Source of the DNA: JACRNA01 sp964366335
GTDB lineage: Bacteria > Patescibacteriota > Microgenomatia > CAZETR01 > Amesbacteraceae
DNA length: 5,983 nucleotides
Assembly: GCA_964366335.1 (NCBI GenBank)
Contig: CAYITQ010000039.1
Location: 1 to 5,983, forward strand
Direction of reading: 5' to 3'
In this document: positions 1 through 4,436 of the stretch, piece after piece
Position numbering within the stretch: the first letter of the stretch is position 1
Layout of the letters: each line of letters starts with the position of its first letter
Position numbers and translations under genes: made by a program
The notes under the pieces: generated by a model
The model's input: the letters and a program-made list of their open reading frames with translations, nothing else
Database searches by the model: none
Told to the model about the DNA's origin: nothing

Positions 1-747
1 GGTTGGCTCACAATCTCAGTCACAAATTTCTGGGGATTTTCGGTTGTTGTCACCCAAATACTGTTATTTTTATTACCGGCGATGGCCATTACCCTATATA
101 CAGAAGAGGTTCAAAGGTTCAAAGGTTCAAAGGCTCAAAGTAGTTTATTACCATTACATTATCTTCTGCTTTGTGCCTCTGCTACTCTGAGCCTCTGCGC
201 CTTGTGGCTTGTCACTCGCTACTGGTATTCCGACTTCAAATACGCCAATGGCAATATGGCCCAAAAGGGTTATCAGGAAACCCAAGACCCGCAATACTTA
301 TTATTGGCCTACCAGGAGTACTATGACGCCTTTCAAGGCAATTCTTCCGAGCCGGCATTGGCCTCTGACCTGTCTCTTTCTGCCGCTTATCTGGCTCTGG
401 CCATGCGCAATCAGGCAACGGCTTCTTCTCAGCTAGCGGCTCAATCTCTCTCACTATCACAAATCGCTATCAAAACTTCTCCGAATCACCCAAATTATTA
501 CAAAAATCTGACCCGGAGCTTAATTTTGTTATCCGAGCTGGATGATTCATATTTAGATACCGCTAAGCAAGCTATGCAAGCGGCGGCTATCATCTCTCCC
601 ACTGATCCCAGAATCCCCTATTATCTGGGGATAATCTTGCAGGCCCAAGGGTCAACTCCAGAAGCCCGTCTCTATTTCCAAAAATCTCTAAATCTCAAAC
701 CCGATTTTCTTGATGCCACCAATCAACTCCAAAAACTAGACAAATAA
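1..747 (+). CDS. O-antigen ligase-like membrane protein with C-terminal TPR repeats, 5' end outside window
   Basis: The frame is open from base 1, so the 248 codons here are the C-terminal part of a longer protein; the Met at 82 is internal. Residues 1-30 form the end of a hydrophobic bundle (motif NFWGFS, then a leucine-rich span to LLPAMA). After a short basic loop a second membrane helix follows (about residues 43-65), ending RYWYSDF. The rest is soluble and helical. Its end, about residues 191-245 (AAAIISPTDPRIPYYLGIIL, then ARLYFQKSLNLKPDF), has the spacing of TPR units. Wzy/WaaL-type polymerases or ligases with TPR tails are common in Microgenomates-like genomes, and such proteins join glycan chains to lipid or protein carriers at the membrane. 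The catalytic loop would lie upstream, so the family call is an inference. The loop between the two helices (residues 36-47) is encoded by an octamer array. Confidence 0.65.
   Translation, partial: GWLTISVTNFWGFSVVVTQILLFLLPAMAITLYTEEVQRFKGSKAQSSLLPLHYLLLCASATLSLCALWLVTRYWYSDFKYANGNMAQKGYQETQDPQYLLLAYQEYYDAFQGNSSEPALASDLSLSAAYLALAMRNQATASSQLAAQSLSLSQIAIKTSPNHPNYYKNLTRSLILLSELDDSYLDTAKQAMQAAAIISPTDPRIPYYLGIILQAQGSTPEARLYFQKSLNLKPDFLDATNQLQKLDK
108..140 (+). repeat. Period-8 tandem array inside the membrane protein gene
   Basis: Three exact copies of GGTTCAAA (108-115, 116-123, 124-131) are followed by a one-base variant (GGCTCAAA, 132-139). The array is translated as part of the basic loop (RFKGSKAQ) between two membrane helices. 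Confidence 0.85.
174..205 (+). repeat. Second degenerate period-8 array in the same gene
   Basis: Four adjoining octamers with a shared CTCTG core: TGCCTCTG, CTACTCTG, AGCCTCTG, then the decayed CGCCTTGT. They encode the middle of the last membrane helix (CASATLSLCAL). The copies are degenerate, so this is less certain than the array at 108-140. Confidence 0.5.
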
Positions 748-765
748 ACAAACCTATAGTAGAAT
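737..765 (+). promoter_or_regulatory. Promoter of the 54-aa membrane peptide gene (leaderless)
   Basis: TAGACA (737-742), 17-base spacer, TAGAAT (760-765), then 6 bases to the ATG at 772. Transcription should begin on or next to the start codon. The -35 box lies inside the end of the upstream gene. Confidence 0.7.
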
Positions 766-771
766 GTTGTC

Positions 772-936
772 ATGGAACGTTTTAGACCATTAGATATAGC
801 TTGTGCTGCTGTGGCATTTGTTGCTTCCACTCCGATTATTTGTTTAGTTTTTAGACCAGATTTATTTATGAAAGTCGCTACCAACCCTATTTTAACTGAA
901 CCAGTAAAATATCTTCTGCTCATCCTCGGAAACTAA
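772..936 (+). CDS. Small membrane peptide, 54 aa, unknown function
   Basis: I do not recognise a family. The ORF starts MERFRPLDIACAAVAF and ends YLLLILGN. Residues 8-27 are a clear membrane helix, and the last ten residues are hydrophobic, so the peptide could be a short hairpin in the membrane. The case for a real gene is its promoter: TAGACA-17-TAGAAT placed exactly 6 bases before the ATG, as for most genes here. It fills the gap between the upstream membrane protein and def and stops 17 bases before def. There is no Shine-Dalgarno sequence. Confidence 0.6.
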   Translation: MERFRPLDIACAAVAFVASTPIICLVFRPDLFMKVATNPILTEPVKYLLLILGN

Positions 937-938
937 TC

Positions 939-947
939 TGATAAAAT
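939..947 (+). promoter_or_regulatory. Extended -10 promoter of def
   Basis: TG (939-940), one base, TAAAAT (942-947), then 6 bases to the ATG at 954. I see no good -35 box; the TGn extension is the usual compensation. A leaderless def mRNA is predicted. Confidence 0.7.
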
Positions 948-953
948 CAATCC

Positions 954-1532
954 ATGTCACAAATTGTTACACCACCTTCGGAGATTTTACGGAGGGTTTG
1001 CATACCCGTTAAGACTTTGGACAAGCGGGTAAGAGATGTGCTCGAGGATATGATAAAGACCCTAAAGGCCACCAAAGAACCCGAGGGGGTTGGTCTGGCT
1101 GCACCCCAAATAGGTATCCCTTTGCGGATTTTTCTGGCCCGTCCTGATCCCAAAGGAGAAATTAGTATATTTATTAATCCCGAGATTACCCACTACTCCC
1201 AACGCACTACCCACCCCACGGGTAAAAAAGGAGTTTATGAGGGTTGTTTGTCCATCCCGGGCCACTATGCCCCGGTCACCAGATCAATGTCGGTGACGGT
1301 CAAGTATCAAACCATCAAATTACTCAATGCTCAAAGCTCAATGCTCAAAGATTTGAGAAATGAGCAATGCGAAATGAGCAATGTGCAAAAATCCTTCACA
1401 GGATTTTTTGCCCACGTTATTCAGCATGAAATGGACCATCTCAATGGGATATTATTTATTGACCGCGTCCTGGAGCAAGGCTCAAAATTATATAGGGTGG
1501 TGGGCAAAGAGTGGGAAGAGGTGGGGATTTAA
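954..1532 (+). CDS. def: Peptide deformylase
   Basis: Removes the formyl group from the N-terminal Met of nascent proteins in the cytoplasm. All three family motifs are present in order: GVGLAAPQ (residues 45-52), EGCLS (96-100) with metal ligand Cys98, and QHEMDH (157-162) with ligands His158 and His162 and catalytic Glu159. Length is 192 aa, somewhat longer than usual. The excess is residues 124-144, between the strand VTVKYQT and the helix FTGFFAHVIQHEMDH, where normal enzymes have a short turn. These 21 codons are exactly nine 7-base repeat units. All catalytic residues are intact, so the enzyme is probably active. Its stop codon overlaps that of the convergent gene on the minus strand. 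It works with the Fmt encoded at 2436. The start is set by a -10 box 6 bases upstream. Confidence 0.97.
   Translation: MSQIVTPPSEILRRVCIPVKTLDKRVRDVLEDMIKTLKATKEPEGVGLAAPQIGIPLRIFLARPDPKGEISIFINPEITHYSQRTTHPTGKKGVYEGCLSIPGHYAPVTRSMSVTVKYQTIKLLNAQSSMLKDLRNEQCEMSNVQKSFTGFFAHVIQHEMDHLNGILFIDRVLEQGSKLYRVVGKEWEEVGI
1323..1385 (+). repeat. Nine-unit heptanucleotide array inserted in frame in def
   Basis: Units in order: CTCAATG, CTCAAAG, CTCAATG, CTCAAAG, then ATTTGAG, AAATGAG, CAATGCG, AAATGAG, CAATGTG. Nine times seven is 63 bases, or 21 codons, beginning on the first base of codon 124. The first four units and the later ones are roughly reverse complements (CTCAAA at 1344-1349 faces TTTGAG at 1352-1357), so the RNA can fold on itself. 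Confidence 0.85.
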
Positions 1533-1807
1533 CCTATGGTCTTTGCTTTTTTCTGTCTGAGCCATTTCCATTTCCTCTTTGAATCTACATCAACTCCATC
1601 CCGTCTTAAGGCCATATATGCAGCCGCCTTCAGACCAGCCGTCTCACCTAATATAAATTCTTCGTCCACAACATATCCTCCTGTTTCAAGCGCTTGGGCT
1701 GTCACTTGACTTTCCGGTCCTACACGCGATCCCATCTTTAATATCCCTTGAAGTCCTATCACTTCGTCTAAATTTCTTCTTCGTTCTTCAATCCAACTTG
1801 CAGACAT
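1529..1807 (-). CDS. Hypothetical protein, 92 aa
   Basis: No family recognised. The protein begins MSASWIEERRRNLDEV, has a soluble mixed centre (GSRVGPESQVTAQALETGGY, then VVDEEFILGETAGLKAAAYM) and a strongly basic C-terminus (SKRKWKWLRQKKAK) that could bind nucleic acid. No signal peptide or membrane segment is visible. Its TAA (1529-1531) overlaps the def TAA (1530-1532) in the palindrome TTAA. A plausible promoter supports a real gene: TTGAAA and TAGTAT with an 18-base spacer, 5 bases before the ATG. Confidence 0.6.
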   Translation of the reverse strand: MSASWIEERRRNLDEVIGLQGILKMGSRVGPESQVTAQALETGGYVVDEEFILGETAGLKAAAYMALRRDGVDVDSKRKWKWLRQKKAKTIG

Positions 1808-1812
1808 ACCTT

Positions 1813-1842
1813 ATACTATCATTATCGCCACCTAATTTTCAA
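1813..1842 (-). promoter_or_regulatory. Promoter of the 92-aa gene
   Basis: On the minus strand, TTGAAA (1842-1837), 18-base spacer, TAGTAT (1818-1813), 5 bases, ATG at 1807. The -10 is weaker than at neighbouring genes. Confidence 0.5.
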
Positions 1843-1861
1843 GAAGGATGAAATGGGGGAA

Positions 1862-2104
1862 TCAATGAGGAATCACAACCAACTCATAAGATTTCTCCTC
1901 ATTTTTCGTCAATATGACCAATGGATTACACCGTTGACACCGTCTACACATTACCGGTCTTTTTTTATCCTCAATTCTGTTATGCGCGGATACAGCTTCT
2001 TCGCTAGATATGGGAAACTGAAATCCTTGTGTACCATTATCTAGGGGCATTCTTTGTCGAATATACGTCTCTGTAATTACACATCTCTCTGGTATGTTGC
2101 TCAT
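1862..2104 (-). CDS. Hypothetical protein with a Cys-x2-Cys-x2-Cys cluster, 80 aa
   Basis: No family recognised. The protein starts MSNIPERCVITETYIRQRMP and has no membrane segment. Cys53, Cys56 and Cys59 (CRRCQRC) lie in a basic stretch; with Cys8 or His41 they could bind zinc, which is an inference. The C-terminal part (NPLVILTKNEEKSYELVVIP) reads as two beta strands around a charged turn. The gene is convincing because of its promoter, the best in the window: TTGACA, 17 bases, TATAAT, 6 bases, ATG. Plus-strand ORFs over the same bases have no such signal. Confidence 0.65.
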   Translation of the reverse strand: MSNIPERCVITETYIRQRMPLDNGTQGFQFPISSEEAVSAHNRIEDKKRPVMCRRCQRCNPLVILTKNEEKSYELVVIPH

Positions 2105-2110
2105 AAGAGA

Positions 2111-2139
2111 ATTATACTGTATTATAACTTCTCTGTCAA
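2111..2139 (-). promoter_or_regulatory. Consensus promoter of the 80-aa Cys-cluster gene
   Basis: On the minus strand: TTGACA (2139-2134), 17-base spacer, TATAAT (2116-2111), 6 bases to the ATG. Both hexamers match the sigma-70 consensus perfectly. A second TATAAT lies within the spacer. Confidence 0.85.
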
Positions 2140-2167
2140 CTATAGGACTAATTTAATTCGCTATAAT

Positions 2168-2419
2168 CTATTTTATGTGTTCATATATTGCTGGTCCGAA
2201 AATATAGATGATACAAAGAAAACTCATAGATACTGGAAAAAATCCCCATTTCCAAGCATTCTCAATCTGCTCAGATACTTTGACTGTTATTTTTAGGCTC
2301 TGCTCGATATCTGGTAATATTTGGATACCGATTTGACGAAAAGTAATTATGGTTGCCACTGCCAGACAACCTAAATTACAATACAATAACGGCCTAAGAT
2401 ACTCTGCAAAATTTGACAT
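2168..2419 (-). CDS. Small two-helix membrane protein, 83 aa, unknown function
   Basis: No family recognised. Two hydrophobic spans, about residues 9-27 (RPLLYCNLGCLAVATIITF) and 58-79 (KWGFFPVSMSFLCIIYIFGP), flank a polar helical segment (DIEQSLKITVKVSEQIENAW), giving a membrane hairpin topology. It is transcribed divergently from fmt, with only 16 bases between the two start codons. A TATAAT lies 8 bases before its ATG. Being a membrane protein next to a promoter favours a real gene, but without homology the call is moderate. Confidence 0.5.
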   Translation of the reverse strand: MSNFAEYLRPLLYCNLGCLAVATIITFRQIGIQILPDIEQSLKITVKVSEQIENAWKWGFFPVSMSFLCIIYIFGPAIYEHIK

Positions 2420-2423
2420 GGGC

Positions 2424-2433
2424 TATAATTATA
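2424..2433. promoter_or_regulatory. Overlapping divergent -10 elements for fmt and the 83-aa gene
   Basis: The 10-base palindrome TATAATTATA covers 2424-2433. Read on plus it gives TATAAT (2424-2429) 6 bases before the fmt ATG; read on minus it gives TATAAT (2433-2428) 8 bases before the ATG at 2419. No convincing -35 box is seen on either side. Confidence 0.65.
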
Positions 2434-2435
2434 TA

Positions 2436-3173
2436 ATGACAAAGCAAATTGTGTTTTTTGGCTCAAGTCCGTTTTCGTGTATTGTGCTCGAAAAATTGCT
2501 CATTGCTCATTGCTCAGTGCTCAGTGTAGTGACAACTGAGGATAAACCAGTTGGCAGGCACTTGAGAATTACCCCAAATCCCGTCAAAGTTTTGGCCCAA
2601 AAAAATAATATTCCAGTTTTTGAAACAATGAATGACTACTGTATGACCATGAATGACAATCGTATGACCGTCGGCTTAGTCGCGGCTTACGGCAAAATAA
2701 TTCCCCAGGAAATTCTGGATAAATTTAATGCACAAATATACAATATTCACCCATCGTTACTTCCTAAATACCGCGGTCCTTCCCCACTGCAACAACAAAT
2801 TTTGGATGGTGTCATTGATACCGGTGTCACTATTATCAAAATGGATGACAAAATGGATCACGGGCCAATCATATCTTTTGCTCGAGATGTTATCCTTCCT
2901 GACGATACTACAATCACACTTGGTAATCGCTTGTTTAGTTTAGGAGCTGATCTAATTCTCAATTCACAATTTTCAATTTTCAATCAAATTCCAATTTCTC
3001 AAAATTCAAACGAAGCAACTTACACCAAAAAACTCACCCGCCAGGATGGATTTATTCCATTTCAGGAGTTAGGAGCTAGGAGTCAGGAGCTAGCGCGAAT
3101 GAAGCGCGCATTCGTAGGCTGGCCCGGGGTATGGACGATTGATCCCGATGGAAAAAGAATTAAGATTTCGTAG
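2436..3173 (+). CDS. fmt: Methionyl-tRNA formyltransferase, short C-terminal domain
   Basis: Transfers a formyl group from 10-formyl-tetrahydrofolate to initiator Met-tRNA. Residues 1-10 (MTKQIVFFGS) are the first strand and folate-fold loop. NIHPSLLPKYRG (103-114) is the family signature with catalytic Asn103 and His105. Asp141 in the MDHGPI segment is the likely catalytic Asp. ATYTKKL and AFVGWPGVWT (225-234) mark the linker and start of the C-terminal domain. I chose the ATG at 2436 rather than the in-frame one at 2349 because homology begins there and a -10 box lies 6 bases before it. Length is 245 aa against about 310 usually: the protein stops just after DGKRIKIS, so most of the tRNA-binding C-terminal domain is missing. 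Four 7-base arrays lie inside the gene, at variable segments. The 3' end overlaps a small minus-strand ORF by 14 bases. Confidence 0.93.
   Translation: MTKQIVFFGSSPFSCIVLEKLLIAHCSVLSVVTTEDKPVGRHLRITPNPVKVLAQKNNIPVFETMNDYCMTMNDNRMTVGLVAAYGKIIPQEILDKFNAQIYNIHPSLLPKYRGPSPLQQQILDGVIDTGVTIIKMDDKMDHGPIISFARDVILPDDTTITLGNRLFSLGADLILNSQFSIFNQIPISQNSNEATYTKKLTRQDGFIPFQELGARSQELARMKRAFVGWPGVWTIDPDGKRIKIS
2497..2526 (+). repeat. Heptanucleotide array 1 in fmt
   Basis: TGCTCAT, TGCTCAT, TGCTCAG, TGCTCAG, then TG. It encodes the end of the first helix and the next strand (about LIAHCSVLSV), where Fmt sequences vary. Confidence 0.85.
2628..2669 (+). repeat. Two tandem 21-base copies in fmt, each three heptads
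   Basis: Copy 1 (2628-2648) and copy 2 (2649-2669) both begin ATGAATGAC and end GTATGACC, differing at four central bases. The copies translate to MNDYCMT and MNDNRMT. They replace the charged helix normally found between PVF and the AYGKIIP motif. Confidence 0.8.
2953..2987 (+). repeat. Heptanucleotide array 3 in fmt
   Basis: TAATTCT, CAATTCA, CAATTTT, CAATTTT, CAATCAA; more decayed copies run on to about 3008. It encodes the linker between the catalytic and C-terminal domains (about NSQFSIFNQIPISQNS). Confidence 0.8.
3062..3096 (+). repeat. Heptanucleotide array 4 in fmt
   Basis: TCAGGAG, TTAGGAG, CTAGGAG, TCAGGAG, CTAGCGC. It encodes the helix QELGARSQELAR just before the conserved AFVGWPG segment. 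The same word in reverse complement occurs in the M50 gene at 4106-4140. Confidence 0.85.
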
Positions 3174-3315
3174 ATATTGCCAACATTAGCAATAAATTTT
3201 CTAGAAGTTCTCCCACCTTTTCCATCGAATCCTCTCCGAGAATAATTATTCTAGCATTGCTACTTAACACTAATCGCCGAGTAATTTTTTCAATTGCCAA
3301 TTCTGCACCTGTCAT
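3160..3315 (-). CDS. Small ORF coupled to rpmB, 51 aa, unknown function
   Basis: The start ATG (3315-3313) overlaps the rpmB stop TGA (3314-3312) as ATGA, a typical arrangement for coupled translation. The protein starts MTGAELAIEKITRRLVLSSN, continues ARIIILGEDSMEKVGELLEN and ends LLLMLAISTKS, alternating helix, strand and helix. No family recognised. It fills the only gap between rpmB and fmt and overlaps the fmt 3' end by 14 bases, convergently. No separate promoter is visible, so it would be read from the rpmB transcript. Confidence 0.5.
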   Translation of the reverse strand: MTGAELAIEKITRRLVLSSNARIIILGEDSMEKVGELLENLLLMLAISTKS

Positions 3316-3506
3316 TTATTACTTTTTAACTTTCTTAAACACTTGGTACACAGCCACTGGCCATTAAATTTGTGGAGATTGGGCAGAAAGACCTTGCGGG
3401 TCTTAACCGCTTTCTTTTTCCAGCGCCCTCCGGCCACTCCACGCTTGTGGGTATGGCTGTCGCCATACTGGACTCCCCGCTCACAATTGTCACATTTAAA
3501 TGCCAT
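3312..3506 (-). CDS. rpmB: Large-subunit ribosomal protein L28 (bL28)
   Basis: Structural protein of the 50S subunit. The 64-aa product matches bL28 throughout: FKCDNCERGVQYG at the N-terminus, a basic middle (GRWKKKAVKTRKVF), the hallmark LPNLHKF (41-47), and the C-terminal WLCTKCLRKLK. Cys5, Cys8, Cys53 and Cys56 form a four-cysteine zinc ribbon, the zinc-binding version of L28. The start is Met 3506 rather than the upstream Met at 3512, because the protein family begins MA(F/R)xC and the -10 box lies 6 bases before it. It is divergent from the M50 gene and overlaps the following 51-aa ORF by ATGA. Confidence 0.95.
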   Translation of the reverse strand: MAFKCDNCERGVQYGDSHTHKRGVAGGRWKKKAVKTRKVFLPNLHKFNGQWLCTKCLRKLKSNK

Positions 3507-3512
3507 GATCAA

Positions 3513-3523
3513 ATTTTAGCATA
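3513..3523 (-). promoter_or_regulatory. Extended -10 promoter of rpmB
   Basis: On the minus strand the sequence reads TATGCTAAAAT (3523-3513): an extended TATGn followed by TAAAAT, then 6 bases to the ATG. A leaderless transcript is predicted. Confidence 0.75.
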
Positions 3524-3531
3524 AAATTTGC

Positions 3532-3562
3532 AAATCCGAAATACGAAATACGAAATCCGAAA
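3532..3562 (+). repeat. Heptad array, left arm of an intergenic inverted pair
   Basis: Period-7 copies of the (A)ATCCGAA / ATACGAA word. Its reverse complement aligns without gaps to 3605-3635, with 25 of 31 positions identical. It sits just upstream of the rpmB promoter. Confidence 0.85.
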
Positions 3563-3588
3563 AATTAGGTGTTTTGAACATTTTGATT

Positions 3589-3594
3589 TATAAT
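3589..3594 (+). promoter_or_regulatory. Likely -10 box of the M50 protease gene
   Basis: TATAAT at 3589-3594, in the loop between the two inverted heptad arrays. Transcription would start about 3601-3602, at an in-frame TTG (3602) and 36 bases before the ATG at 3638. No clear -35. Confidence 0.5.
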
Positions 3595-3604
3595 TTCAAT
3601 ATTG

Positions 3605-3635
3605 TTTCGAGTTTCGATATTCGGATTTCGGATTT
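3605..3635 (+). repeat. Heptad array, right arm of the intergenic inverted pair
   Basis: TTTCGAG, TTTCGAT, ATTCGGA, TTTCGGA, TTT: period 7, complementary to 3532-3562. It ends two bases before the M50 ATG and is open in that reading frame. Confidence 0.85.
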
Positions 3636-3637
3636 AT

Positions 3638-4228
3638 ATGCTGGATCTTTTATTCACCAACTCTTTTGCTTTCATCGTCATTTTTGGCGGTATTATCCTG
3701 GCTATCGGCATCCATGAAGCTGCTCATTGCTATATGGCCGATTATTTGGGTGATCCTACTCCGCAGGCGCTCGGTAGAAAGACTCTCAATCCCCTAGCCC
3801 ACTTGGATCCTCTGGGGACGTTGGTACTTCTGGTCACTGGGCGTTTTGGCTGGGGAAAACCCGCCCCCTTTGATCCCTATAATCTCAAAAATCCAGATCG
3901 GGACACCAAATTGATTGCTCTGGCCGGCCCGGTCAGCAATATTATACTTGCAATTTGTCTATCGCTAACTTTGAAGTTACTTAACCTAAGTAACTTCAGT
4001 ATCTTAAGTATTTTTAGAACCTTAATCGCACTTAACATAAACCTGGCTTTGTTTAATTTGTTGCCCATTCCCCCTTTAGATGGCTCAAAAATATTTTTGA
4101 AAAACTATCAACTAACTCCTAATCCCTATCTCCTAATATTAGTAATATTGCCAATATTCGGCGGCCACTCAATCGCCTCATTAATCATCTCGCCCATCTC
4201 AACTTTCATACTTGACATGCTGATATAA
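3638..4228 (+). CDS. Site-2-protease family (M50) intramembrane metalloprotease
   Basis: Zinc protease that cuts substrates within the membrane. The start MLDLLFTNSFAF and first helix are typical of short M50B proteins. HEAAH (residues 26-30) supplies the zinc ligands His26 and His30 and catalytic Glu27; NLLPIPPLDGSKI (140-152) carries the third ligand, Asp148. The motif LAGPVSN (95-101) between further helices is also typical. Length is 196 aa with about five or six membrane spans; there is no PDZ domain, so this is the small rhomboid-like-sized form rather than RseP. Start choice is open: homology favours ATG 3638, while the only -10 box would place transcription at TTG 3602 and add MFRVSIFGFRIY, encoded by repeat DNA. 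An 11-12 bp hairpin and a heptad array lie in less conserved parts of the gene. Substrate unknown. Confidence 0.92.
   Translation: MLDLLFTNSFAFIVIFGGIILAIGIHEAAHCYMADYLGDPTPQALGRKTLNPLAHLDPLGTLVLLVTGRFGWGKPAPFDPYNLKNPDRDTKLIALAGPVSNIILAICLSLTLKLLNLSNFSILSIFRTLIALNINLALFNLLPIPPLDGSKIFLKNYQLTPNPYLLILVILPIFGGHSIASLIISPISTFILDMLI
3972..3998. repeat. Perfect inverted repeat inside the M50 gene
   Basis: Twelve bases (3972-3983, TGAAGTTACTTA) are followed by a 3-base loop (ACC) and the exact complement (3987-3998). It codes for TLKLLNLSNFS, the region between two membrane helices. Confidence 0.85.
4106..4140 (+). repeat. Heptanucleotide array in the M50 gene
   Basis: TATCAAC, TAACTCC, TAATCCC, TATCTCC, TAATATT. 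The core is the reverse complement of the TTAGGAG word in fmt array 4. It encodes YQLTPNPYLLI after the conserved PPLDG motif. Confidence 0.7.
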
Positions 4229-4229
4229 T
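4221..4229 (+). promoter_or_regulatory. Extended -10 promoter of the structured RNA
   Basis: TG (4221-4222), one base, TATAAT (4224-4229). It overlaps the M50 stop codon and places the transcript start near 4236, two bases before the long helix begins. Confidence 0.65.
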
Positions 4230-4235
4230 AGAATC

Positions 4236-4415
4236 ATCCTACCAAGAAGGAAGTTGAGGATAATTTTCCTTGACTAGTTTTTCCCAAAGAGGGCATACGC
4301 AATTCCTAATTGGTTCTAACTAATTAGGACAATCCTGAACCGCAATGGTTCGGGGAAGTTAGCCCACCTAAATAGGATCTCGGGGAAAACTCCTCAATTT
4401 CCGCTTGGTGGGTAT
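4236..4415 (+). ncRNA. ssrS: Rod-shaped structured RNA, probable 6S RNA
   Basis: No ORF, but a long helix closes the region: 4238-4246 with 4404-4412 (9 bp), 4249-4260 with 4391-4402 (12 bp, one G-U), and 4264-4273 with 4380-4389 (10 bp, two G-U), separated by small internal loops. Inside are hairpins at 4304-4329 (8 bp) and 4334-4354 (8 bp, loop GCAAT), and GGGC (4291-4294) can pair with GCCC (4362-4365). A rod of about 175-180 bases with a large central bubble carrying a small 3'-side hairpin is the architecture of 6S RNA, which traps RNA polymerase by mimicking an open promoter. From memory, CTGAACC...GGTTCGGGG...GTTAGCCC and ATCTCGG resemble the corresponding part of the E. coli molecule. 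An extended -10 lies at the right distance. That this is a structured RNA is well supported; the 6S name is an inference. Ends are approximate. Confidence 0.6.
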
Positions 4416-4436
4416 ACGCTACAACTTCGTTTCCGC

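Noticed and set aside
1853..2296. Plus-strand ORFs of 63 and 80 aa opposite the small minus-strand genes
   Set aside because: No -10 box at the window's usual distance and low-complexity aromatic-rich products; the minus-strand genes have good promoters.
2413..2429. TTGACA (2413-2418) paired with TATAAT (2424-2429) as a full fmt promoter
   Set aside because: The spacer is only 5 bases; the TTGACA is probably a chance match around the ATG of the minus-strand gene.
2349..2435. In-frame upstream ATG extending fmt by 29 residues
   Set aside because: Homology to formyltransferases begins at the ATG at 2436 and a -10 box is placed correctly for that start; the extension lies antisense to the 83-aa gene.
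3532..3635. CRISPR array
   Set aside because: The repeated unit is only 7 bases with no spacers; it is a tandem array and its inverted copy.
4236..4415. 5S rRNA, because GGAAGTTAGCCC resembles part of 5S
   Set aside because: The order of helices and the total length do not fit 5S; the resemblance is limited to a dozen bases.
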